Assembly (NCBI GenBank): GCA_040881945.1
Contig: JBBECF010000105.1
Span: 1-25,524 of the forward strand
Direction of reading: 5' to 3'
Length of the DNA: 25,524 nucleotides
Source of the DNA: JBBECF01 sp040881945
GTDB lineage: Bacteria; Pseudomonadota; Alphaproteobacteria; Dongiales; Dongiaceae
Of this stretch, positions 8,223 to 14,741 are shown one piece after another. The position numbers and the translations under genes were made by a program. Under the pieces are notes generated by a model, which worked only from the letters and a program-made list of their open reading frames with translations, had not been told where the DNA came from and did no database searches. The first letter of the stretch is position 1, and each line of letters starts with the position of its first letter.

Positions 8223-9488
8223 GTGAAGATAAAGAGGCTGCTGCCGTTGCTGATTCTCTTGGCCGCCGTCGGGTTGGCCAGTCCGCTGCGCGCCCAGGAC
8301 AGCCTGCGCATCGCCGCCATCGTCAACGATGACGTGATCTCGCTGTTCGACCTGGCGGTGCGGACGCGCATGGTGATCGTATCCTCGCGGCTCGAGGACA
8401 CGCCGGAGATCCGCCGTCGCCTGACCCCGCAGGTGCTGCGCAACCTGATCGACGAACGCCTGAAGATGCAGGAGGCCAAGCGCCTGAGCGTTGTCGTGAA
8501 CGAGGCCGACGTCGAGACGCAGATCGCCGATATCGCCAAGCAGAACAACCTAACTCTGCTCGAGTTCGAGGCCGTGCTCGAGCGCAATGGCATCCTGCGC
8601 CAGACGCTTGCCGAGCAGGTACGCGCCGAGATCGCCTGGGCAATCGTCGTGCAGCGCCGGCTGCGCCCGTCGATCGTCATCGGCGACGACGAGATCGACG
8701 AGGCGCTGGCCGGGATCGCCGACAACCAGGGCAAGCCCGAATACCGGCTGTCCGAGATCTTCCTGGTCACGGACACGCCCGGCCAGGAAGCGCAGGTGCA
8801 GCAGACGGCCGAGCGCCTGTCCGAGGAAATGAGACAGGGCGCCGACTTCGCCGCCATCGCCCGCCAGTTCTCGCAGTCGGCGACGGCGGCGGCCGGCGGC
8901 GACCTGGGTTGGGTCCGGCCGGGCCAGCTCGATCCGGAGCTCGACGCGGCGGTCGCCGGGATGCAGCGCGGGCAGGTCGCCGGCCCGATCCGCGGCATCG
9001 GCGGCTATTACTTGCTGCAACTGCGCGACACCCGGCGCACCGCCGTCGCCGAGCCCGAGGACGGCCGCGTCAGCATGAAACAGTTATTGATCCCGCTCGC
9101 CGCCGACGCGCCGGCCGAAGAGGTCGAGGCGGCAACCGTCCAGGCGCGCTCGGTCGGGGAGCGGGCCCGGAGCTGCGACGACATGACCCGGCTCGGACGC
9201 GAGATCACCCCGCAGTCCGGCCGCGACCTCGGGGTCACCGCCATTCGCGAACTGCCGGACGCGCTGCGCCCGATCGCGCTCGATCTGCCGATCGGCCAAC
9301 CGAGCCCGCCGTTGCGCCTGGCCTCGGGCATCGGGGTGTACATGGTGTGCGGGCGCGACCTGCCGGCGGGCGGCCTGCCGAGCCGCGAGGAGATCCGCGA
9401 GCGGCTCATGCGCGAGCGGCTCGAGGTGCTGGTGCGCCGGAATCTGCGCGATCTGCGGCGCGCGGCCTATGTCGACCTTCGGGTATGA
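8223..9488 (+). CDS. surA: Periplasmic chaperone / peptidyl-prolyl isomerase SurA
   Basis: The product is 421 aa. A signal peptide ends near residue 25 (SPLRAQ). The SurA N-terminal chaperone region covers about 27-165. One clear parvulin domain lies at about 173-269 (PEYRLSEIFLV through GGDLGWVRPGQLDPELDAAV). A second region (about 282-378) has parvulin-like spacing but is degenerate. C318 and C376 lie in this second region and might pair. SurA escorts unfolded outer-membrane proteins, including LptD in E. coli, across the periplasm, which explains its place after lptD. The start is GTG at 8223. rsmA overlaps its stop codon as ATGA. Confidence 0.92.
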   Translation: MKIKRLLPLLILLAAVGLASPLRAQDSLRIAAIVNDDVISLFDLAVRTRMVIVSSRLEDTPEIRRRLTPQVLRNLIDERLKMQEAKRLSVVVNEADVETQIADIAKQNNLTLLEFEAVLERNGILRQTLAEQVRAEIAWAIVVQRRLRPSIVIGDDEIDEALAGIADNQGKPEYRLSEIFLVTDTPGQEAQVQQTAERLSEEMRQGADFAAIARQFSQSATAAAGGDLGWVRPGQLDPELDAAVAGMQRGQVAGPIRGIGGYYLLQLRDTRRTAVAEPEDGRVSMKQLLIPLAADAPAEEVEAATVQARSVGERARSCDDMTRLGREITPQSGRDLGVTAIRELPDALRPIALDLPIGQPSPPLRLASGIGVYMVCGRDLPAGGLPSREEIRERLMRERLEVLVRRNLRDLRRAAYVDLRV

Positions 9489-10390
9489 GGGCCGGCGACG
9501 CGCGATGTCCGCCGAACCGTCCTGCAGGCGAACCTAGCCTGCCGCCGCTGCGCGAGGTCATTGCGCGCCACGGGCTGGGCGCGCGCCGCGCGCTCGGCCA
9601 GCACTTCCTGCTCGACCTCAACCTGACCGCGCGCATCGCGCGCGCCGCCGGCGAGCTCGGCCACGCCACGGTGATCGAGATCGGCCCCGGCCCCGGCGGC
9701 CTGACCCGGGCCCTGCTGCAAGCCGGCGCCCGGCGGGTCGTGGCGATCGAGCGGGACGAACGCTGCGTCGCCGCGCTGCAAGAGCTGGCCGCGGCCTATC
9801 CCGGCCGGCTCGAGCTGATCGCCGCCGACGCGCTGACGGTCGACGTCGCCGCGCTCGGCCCGGCGCCGCGGAAGATCGTCGCCAACCTGCCCTACAACAT
9901 CGCCACCGCCCTGCTGCTGCAATGGCTGCCCAAGATCCGCGCCTTCGAGCGCCTGACGCTGATGTTCCAGAAGGAGGTGGCGGCGCGCCTCGTCGCCCGC
10001 CCGCGCAGCAAGGACTATGGCCGGCTGTCGATCGTGACCCAATGGCTGGCCGAGACGCGGCGCCTGTTCGACATCCCGGCGCGCGCCTTCGTGCCGCCGC
10101 CCAAGGTGACCTCGACGGTGGTCGAGCTCGTGCCGCGGCCGGCACCGTTGTGCGCCGCCGCGCACGCCGATCTCGAGCGCGTGACCGCCGCCGCCTTCGG
10201 CCAGCGGCGCAAGATGCTGCGCCAGAGCCTGCGGTCGCTGGCGGTCGATGTCGGCGGCCTTCTCGCCGCCGCCCAGGTGCCGGAGACGGCGCGCGCCGAG
10301 GAGCTGTCGATCGAGCAGTTCTGCGCGCTCGCCCGCGCGCTGCCGGCGGCGGCCGGGCAGGCTGTCAATGCCCCTCGCGCAGGCCCTTGA
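9485..10390 (+). CDS. rsmA: 16S rRNA dimethyladenosine transferase
   Basis: The product is 301 aa. It has the KsgA/RsmA pattern: ALGQHFLLD near residues 36-44, SAM-binding EIGPGPGGLT (65-74), acidic residue in AIERD (87-91) and catalytic NLPYN (134-138). The C-terminal domain contains VPPPKVTSTVV and FGQRRKMLRQSL. The enzyme methylates two adjacent adenines near the 3' end of 16S rRNA during small-subunit maturation. Start ATG 9485 overlaps the surA stop (ATGA), implying translational coupling. In many alphaproteobacteria pdxA sits between surA and this gene; it is absent here. The last 26 bp overlap the 3' end of gmk on the other strand. Confidence 0.95.
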   Translation: MRAGDARCPPNRPAGEPSLPPLREVIARHGLGARRALGQHFLLDLNLTARIARAAGELGHATVIEIGPGPGGLTRALLQAGARRVVAIERDERCVAALQELAAAYPGRLELIAADALTVDVAALGPAPRKIVANLPYNIATALLLQWLPKIRAFERLTLMFQKEVAARLVARPRSKDYGRLSIVTQWLAETRRLFDIPARAFVPPPKVTSTVVELVPRPAPLCAAAHADLERVTAAAFGQRRKMLRQSLRSLAVDVGGLLAAAQVPETARAEELSIEQFCALARALPAAAGQAVNAPRAGP

Positions 10391-11048
10391 CGAACTCGTG
10401 CAGGCCGACCTGACGCTCGCGGCGCAGGCGTTCGGCGACGACGATGGCCTGCACCTGGCGGACGCTGTCCTCGAGGTCGCTGTTGACCAGGATGTAATCG
10501 TATTCGGCCCAATGGCTCATCTCGTCGGCGGCCTTGGCCATGCGTCCCGCCACCTCGACGGCGCTGTCGCGGGCGCGGGCGCGCAGCCGCCGCTCCAGCT
10601 CGCGCGTCGAGGGCGGCAGGATGAACACGCTGACCAGGTCCTGGCGCGCGTTCTGGGCGAGCTGTTGCGTGCCCTGCCAGTCGATGTCGAACAGCACGTC
10701 GCGCCCCTCGGTCAACGCCCGTTCGACCGGAACGCGCGGCGTCCCATAGTAGTTGCCGAAGACCTTGGCGTACTCCAACAGCTCGCGGCGGTTGACCCGC
10801 AGGTCGAACTCGGTGGGATCGATGAAATGATAGTCGACGCCCGCGACCTCGCCCGGACGTTTCGGCCGGGTCGTCACGGAAACCGATATGCTGAGATCGG
10901 CGTCGCGTTCGAGCAGCAGGCGCGAGATCGTCGTCTTGCCCGCCCCCGACGGCGACGACAGCACCAGCATGAACCCGCGCCGGCGGATGCCGGCGAAGCC
11001 GTCGTTCGAGCCTTCGGCCCGCGCCGCGCCCATCGCCCCGTCACTCAA
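10365..11048 (-). CDS. gmk: Guanylate kinase
   Basis: The product is 227 aa from the TTG at 11048. The P-loop SSPSGAGKTT is at residues 31-40. The GMP-binding segment follows with SVSVTTRPKRPGEVAGVDYH and the VFGNYYGTPR motif. FDIDWQG and the lid-region RLRARARDS complete the family pattern. The enzyme phosphorylates GMP to GDP with ATP. The start is uncertain: TTG 11048 overlaps the yicC stop by eight bases, while ATG 11033 would give a protein five residues shorter, and the first 25 residues are poorly conserved anyway. It lies immediately downstream of yicC on the minus strand, a frequent pairing. Confidence 0.95.
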   Translation of the reverse strand: MSDGAMGAARAEGSNDGFAGIRRRGFMLVLSSPSGAGKTTISRLLLERDADLSISVSVTTRPKRPGEVAGVDYHFIDPTEFDLRVNRRELLEYAKVFGNYYGTPRVPVERALTEGRDVLFDIDWQGTQQLAQNARQDLVSVFILPPSTRELERRLRARARDSAVEVAGRMAKAADEMSHWAEYDYILVNSDLEDSVRQVQAIVVAERLRRERQVGLHEFVKGLREGH

Positions 11049-11946
11049 TGTTCTGCACCTGCTCGCGCAGCCGCTCGACCGCGGCCTTGAGCTCGAGGCC
11101 GATGCCGGTCAGCTCGACGTCGGCCGACTTGGCGCATAGCGTGTTGGCCTCGCGGTTGAACTCCTGGCACAGGAAGTCGAGCCGGCGCCCGATCGGGCCG
11201 CCGGCGGCGAGCAAGGCGCGGGCGGCGGCGACGTGCGCCGCCAAGCGGTCCAGCTCCTCGCGCACGTCGCCCCTGGCAACCAGCACCGCGACTTCCTGGG
11301 CGAGGCGGTCCTCGGGCAGCGCCGGCGCCGCCTCGAGCAGCGCGTCGAGCTGGATCTTCAGCCGCGCCTTCAGCGCCTCGGGGCGTGCCGCGGCGGCGCC
11401 CGCGGCGGCGGCCCGCAGCCGCTCGATCTCGTCGAGATGGCCGCGCAGCAGCTCGGCCAGGCGGGCGCCCTCGGCGGCGCGGTTGGCGCGCAGCGCGTCG
11501 AGCGCGACGCCGAGATCGACGCCGAGCCGTTCCAGGCGCGCCGCGCGACCCGTCTCGTCCTCGTCCTCCTCGATCACCTCGACGACGCCGCGCACCGCCA
11601 GAAGCCTGTCGAGACGCGGCGGCGACGCCTCGACCCGGTCGCCCAGCTCGGCGATCACCTGGAGCAACTGGTCGAGCACCTCGCGGTTGACGCGCACCCG
11701 CGGGGCCGCGGCGCCACGCGACACAGTCAGCGCGACCGTGACGTTGCCGCGCGCGCAGCGCTCCGGCACCGCGGCGCGCACCGCCGGCTCGAGGATGTCG
11801 AGGCCGGCCGGCAGCCGGCAGCGGATGTCCAGGCCGCGGCCGTTGACGCTCTTCACCTCCCACGCCCAGTGCAACGACTCGTCGCCGCCTTCGGCGCGCG
11901 CGAATCCGGTCATGCTGGCGATGGGCGGAGCGGTGGGCAACGGCAA
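11041..11946 (-). CDS. yicC: YicC family endoribonuclease-like protein
   Basis: The product is about 301 aa. It begins with the family hallmark SMTGFAR (residues 11-17), followed by WEVKSVNGRGLDIRCRLP (YicC N-terminal domain). The C-terminal domain of unknown function DUF1732 carries GPIGRRLDFLCQEFNREANT. The family was first known as stress-induced protein YicC; E. coli YicC has been reported to act in small-RNA degradation. The upstream start is unclear: TTG codons at 11946 or 11940 give short leaders, and ATG 11913 would begin directly at MTGFAR. It overlaps gmk downstream, so the two are co-transcribed. An acidic run EEDEDE lies near residue 125. Confidence 0.9.
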   Translation of the reverse strand: MPLPTAPPIASMTGFARAEGGDESLHWAWEVKSVNGRGLDIRCRLPAGLDILEPAVRAAVPERCARGNVTVALTVSRGAAAPRVRVNREVLDQLLQVIAELGDRVEASPPRLDRLLAVRGVVEVIEEDEDETGRAARLERLGVDLGVALDALRANRAAEGARLAELLRGHLDEIERLRAAAAGAAAARPEALKARLKIQLDALLEAAPALPEDRLAQEVAVLVARGDVREELDRLAAHVAAARALLAAGGPIGRRLDFLCQEFNREANTLCAKSADVELTGIGLELKAAVERLREQVQNIE

Positions 11947-12051
11947 TTATCCCGATGGATTGCGGCCGGCCTAGCAGGCTGCGCACTCTATACGGGGCGC
12001 CGGCCGGCAACAAGCGAGGCGGCCGCGCACACAGCCCGAGGACGGTGCGAC

Positions 12052-12813
12052 ATGGAACAGCCGCGCTCGATCCTGATCACCGGCGCCAGCAGCGGCATCG
12101 GGGCGGCGCTGGCGCGCGCCTACGCGGCGCCGGGGGTGGCGCTGGCGCTCGGCGGGCGCGACGCCGACCGGCTGGCGGCGGTGGCCGCTTCGTGCCGCGC
12201 CCGCGGCGCCGAGGTCGGCATCGCCGTCGGCGACGTCGCCGACCGCGCGGCCGTGGCCGGCTGGGTCGCGGCGGCCGACGCCGCGGCGCCGCTCGACCTC
12301 GTCATCGCCAACGCCGGCATCTCCGCCGGCACGTTCGGCGGCGGCGAAAGCGCCGAGCAGACCCGCGCCATCCTCGCCGCCAACCTCGACGGCGTCGTCA
12401 ACACCGTGCTGCCGGCGATCCCGCGTCTGACGGCGCGCGGCCGCGGGCAGATCGCGTTGATGAGCTCGCTGGCGTCGTTCCGCGGCTTTCCCGGCGCCCC
12501 GGCCTATTGCGCGAGCAAGGCGGCGGTGCGGGTGTGGGGCGAGGCGCTGCGCGGCGAGCTCGGCCCGCGCGGGGTCGGCGTCACGGTGGTCTGCCCGGGC
12601 TTCATCGCCAGCCCGATGACCGCCGGCAACCCCTATCCGATGCCGCTCCTGATGGACGCCGACCGGGCCGCCCGCCTGATCCGCCGCGGCCTGGCGCGCA
12701 ACCGCGCGCGCATCGCCTTTCCCTGGCCGCTGCTCGCGGCGGTCTGGCTGCTCGCCGCCCTGCCGCCGGGACTGACCGATCCGCTGTTCGTCCGGTTGCC
12801 GAAGAAACGGTGA
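12052..12813 (+). CDS. Short-chain dehydrogenase/reductase
   Basis: The product is 253 aa, a classical SDR length. The cofactor motif TGASSGIG is at residues 10-17, NAG at 87-89, catalytic Ser at 139, and YCASK gives Y152 and K156. The segment R36-D37 after the second beta strand suggests NADP(H) preference, by analogy. The C-terminal stretch (FPWPLLAAVWLLAALPPGL) is hydrophobic and could tether the protein to the membrane. The substrate cannot be told from sequence. The gene is divergent from yicC with 105 bp between. Its 3' end abuts an inverted repeat, and an unrelated minus-strand frame stays open across its whole length. Confidence 0.9.
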   Translation: MEQPRSILITGASSGIGAALARAYAAPGVALALGGRDADRLAAVAASCRARGAEVGIAVGDVADRAAVAGWVAAADAAAPLDLVIANAGISAGTFGGGESAEQTRAILAANLDGVVNTVLPAIPRLTARGRGQIALMSSLASFRGFPGAPAYCASKAAVRVWGEALRGELGPRGVGVTVVCPGFIASPMTAGNPYPMPLLMDADRAARLIRRGLARNRARIAFPWPLLAAVWLLAALPPGLTDPLFVRLPKKR

Positions 12814-12846
12814 CGGCCGACTCCGAGCCGCGCGCCCTTGGCCTTG

Positions 12847-12919
12847 AACCACGAAGGCACGACGACACAAAGGATTCGTCTCCTCGGTGCTCCCTTCGTG
12901 CCTTCGTGCCTTTGTGGTT
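12847..12919. repeat. Inverted array of 8-bp units (ACGAAGGC / ACAAAGGC)
   Basis: The left arm 12847-12873 and right arm 12893-12919 each begin (reading inward) with AACCAC and consist of ACGAAGGC- and ACAAAGGC-type units. They can pair with a few mismatches around a 19-base loop. I recognise this as a widespread style of intergenic repeat in high-GC genomes, from memory. It lies just 3' of the SDR gene. Confidence 0.8.
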
Positions 12920-12963
12920 TTCGTTGCCTCCGGCGGGAAACCGAAAACCGAGCGATCGACTCC

Positions 12964-13782
12964 ATGTCCGGCGGGAATGTCTCGCCGGAGATCGGTCAAT
13001 TGCGCCAGGCGACGGGCGCTGTGGACGGCGGCGGAGCGGAGCGCGAGAAGGTCGCCGGCGCGGGCGCCATGGACGAGGCGGGCGCGGCGCGAGCGCGCGA
13101 GGCCGGCGGCGGTGCGCGGGCCGGTGCTCTTGCCGCCATGCAGGCGGCAGCGGCCGTTGGCCATGGCCGGCTGGCGGCAGGGGTGGCCGGCGCGCGTATG
13201 GGCGCCGCAGCGCGGGACGGCGGCGAGGTCGCCCGGCCGGTTGCCGTTGTTGAGGCGCCCCGCCTTCGCGCTCCGCGCTTCGGCGGGCAGGCCGCGGCCG
13301 GCCGTCGAGACCGAGGCCGGCGCCGGGCCGCCATCCGACGGGGCCGGGCCGCCCCCGGATGCCGAGCCGTTCCCGTCGCTTCGCCCGCCGCCGCCCCACA
13401 CCAACCGGACGGTCTGCTCGCCGGGTTCGCCGGGGCCGTCGGGGGCGCGCAGGCGGGCGAGCGCGAGCAGGCCGAGGCGGTAGCGCTCCATCAGGCGGCC
13501 GGCGGTCGAGGCGAGACGCGCGGCTTCGAGGCTCATGCGCCACTCCTGCGGCGTTTCGGCCGCCGGCGAGGCAAGGGTAAGGAAGGCGTCGGCGCGGCCG
13601 GCCAGGCGCATCATCAGGCGGTGGCCGGCGGCGAGCTCGTGCGCGAGCAGGGTGGCGAGCAACCCCGACGCCGGATCGCCCCGGCCGGCCGCCGGCGCGA
13701 GGTCGGGCACGCCGGCCTCGGCGGCGAGAGCCAGCGCGGTCGCGTTTGCGGCACGGGAGGATGGTGTTTTGCGTGAGGTCAT
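12964..13782 (-). CDS. HGGxSTGPRT-motif protein, 3' end uncertain
   Basis: ATG 13782 has GGAG upstream and a strong promoter. The first 273 residues look like a protein: an Ala-rich helical N-terminus (1-115), a Gly/Pro/Ser-rich linker (130-190), then a motif block with C192, C202, C212 and H215 ending in HGGKSTGPRT (215-224), spaced C-x9-C-x9-C-x2-H like a small metal site. Such HGGxSTGPRT proteins are, as I recall, frequent in alphaproteobacteria and some phages, with unknown function. After residue 273 the frame does not stop. It runs through the 12847-12919 repeat and antisense to the whole SDR gene to 11971 (603 aa in total). I regard that extension as spurious or as loss of the native stop. 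The coordinates given cover only the credible part. Confidence 0.6.
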
Positions 13783-13848
13783 GGGCGGGATTCTCCGTAT
13801 TTCGAGGGGTGGCGGGGTGATAACACGGCCGGCGATTGCAACAGAGGC

Positions 13849-13869
13849 GTACGCGGATTATACGCGTAC
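13849..13869. promoter_or_regulatory. Palindrome centred on a -10 box, likely operator
   Basis: A perfect 7-bp inverted repeat GTACGCG / CGCGTAC flanks GATTATA, which contains the minus-strand TATAAT. Direct repeats of CGATTGCAAC at 13833-13842 and 13876-13885 flank it nearly symmetrically. This arrangement suggests a repressor site controlling the HGG-motif gene. Confidence 0.5.
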
Positions 13870-13884
13870 TGCGGTCGATTGCAA
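13857..13884 (-). promoter_or_regulatory. Sigma-70-type promoter for the HGG-motif gene
   Basis: On the minus strand TTGCAA (13884-13879) is followed after 16 bases by a perfect TATAAT (13862-13857). The start codon of the gene lies about 75 bases downstream. It is one of the clearest promoters in the window. Confidence 0.65.
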
Positions 13885-13961
13885 CGCATATCGCGTGCCC
13901 CCGCCCGCCGGACCGGTCGAGGCAGCGACCCCCGTTCCTGCAAGAACCTGCGAACGACCCC

Positions 13962-13989
13962 TTGACTATAGTACCATATATGCTACTAT
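13962..13989 (+). promoter_or_regulatory. Promoter of the toxin-antitoxin operon
   Basis: TTGACT (13962-13967) and TACTAT (13984-13989) are separated by 16 bases. Transcription would begin about 13995-13997, essentially at the toxin ATG 13995, so the mRNA may be leaderless. Confidence 0.6.
13968..13989. promoter_or_regulatory. 22-bp near-perfect palindrome, toxin-antitoxin operator
   Basis: ATAGTA at 13968 and TACTAT at 13984 flank a central CATATATG. Only the single C on each side of the centre breaks the symmetry (20 of 22 positions match). It fills the space between -35 and -10 and includes the -10, as expected for an autorepressed toxin-antitoxin operon. Confidence 0.7.
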
Positions 13990-13994
13990 CTCGC

Positions 13995-14324
13995 ATGATC
14001 GAGGTCCGGGAATATGTCGATGCAAACGGCCGCAGTCCCTACGCCGCGTGGTTCGATGGCCTCGATCCGCGGGCGGCCGCGAAGGTCGCGGTGGCGGTGA
14101 CCAGGATGGAGCAGGGCAACGTCTCCAACATCAAGGGCGTCGGAGCTGGTGTCCATGAATGCCGGATCGATTTCGGTCCCGGATACCGGGTGTATTTCGG
14201 CAAAGACGGCGGGCGTCTGGTGATCCTGCTCGGCGGCGGCACCAAGAAGCGGCAGCAGAGCGACATCGAACGGGCTCGGGCCCTTTGGCAGGACTACAAG
14301 CGGCGGAAGAAGGAGGGATCGTGA
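13995..14324 (+). CDS. RelE/ParE-type toxin (HigB-like, phage Gp49-like)
   Basis: The product is 109 aa from ATG 13995. The pattern RSPYAAWFDGLDPRAAAKV, then HECRIDFGPGYRVYFGKDG, LVILLGGGTKKRQQSDI and A-x-x-LWQDYKRRK matches the addiction-module killer family related to phage Gp49 and HigB. Members are small ribonuclease-fold toxins that usually cut mRNA at the ribosome and block translation. The antitoxin gene follows with two bases between them (overlap if GTG 14321 is used), the toxin-first order of HigBA. ATG 13980 is an in-frame alternative five codons upstream, but the promoter geometry favours 13995. Toxicity is inferred, not shown. Confidence 0.88.
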   Translation: MIEVREYVDANGRSPYAAWFDGLDPRAAAKVAVAVTRMEQGNVSNIKGVGAGVHECRIDFGPGYRVYFGKDGGRLVILLGGGTKKRQQSDIERARALWQDYKRRKKEGS

Positions 14325-14326
14325 GA

Positions 14327-14680
14327 ATGGCCTTGACGCGTGATTTCAAGGAGACGGTTCAGGCGCGGGTGCGGCGCGATCCCGCGTTCCGCAAGGCGCT
14401 TCTTCGGGAGGGAATCGAGAGCCTGCTGGCCGGCGATGTGGAGACCGGCAAGACCGTGCTGCGCGACTACATCAACGCCACGGTCGGATTCGAGGGACTC
14501 GGCTCGGTCACGCAGCGGTCGCCCAAGAGCCTCATGCGCATGTTCGGCCCGAAGGGCAACCCGCAGGCGCGCAATCTCTTCGAGATCGTGGCCTACCTGC
14601 AACGGCAGGAGGGCGTGCGCCTGGAGGTGCGCGCGGCGCGGGCGGGGGTGACGGGGGCGACGGCCGCAAATCGACGCTGA
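14327..14680 (+). CDS. Addiction-module antidote protein, HTH type
   Basis: The product is 117 aa. It begins MALTRDFKETVQARVRRDPA and continues with LLREGIESLLAGDVETGK, LRDYINATVGFEGLG, then a helix-turn-helix-like part (SPKSLMRMFGPKGNPQ, then LFEIVAYLQRQ). This is the pattern of antidote/DNA-binding partners of Gp49/HigB toxins. It should neutralise the toxin and repress the operon through the upstream palindrome. AAGGAGGG (14310-14317) is its ribosome site. ATG 14327 is chosen, and GTG 14321, overlapping the toxin stop, is the alternative. The last 15 or so residues after RLEV are low-complexity. It ends 61 bp from the convergent SIR2-TPR gene. Confidence 0.85.
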   Translation: MALTRDFKETVQARVRRDPAFRKALLREGIESLLAGDVETGKTVLRDYINATVGFEGLGSVTQRSPKSLMRMFGPKGNPQARNLFEIVAYLQRQEGVRLEVRAARAGVTGATAANRR

Positions 14681-14741
14681 CCGCAATCGTGGCCGGTTTC
14701 ATGCGCGCGAAATCGACTCTGATCCCGTTTACGAGCCGGCG

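Noticed and set aside
11960..11994. Promoter TTGCGG / TATACG for the SDR gene
   Set aside because: The spacer is 23 bases, so the pair is not a credible sigma-70 promoter.
12838..13776. 312-codon plus-strand frame
   Set aside because: It is antisense to the HGG-motif gene, which has a clear promoter, start and Cys/His motif block.
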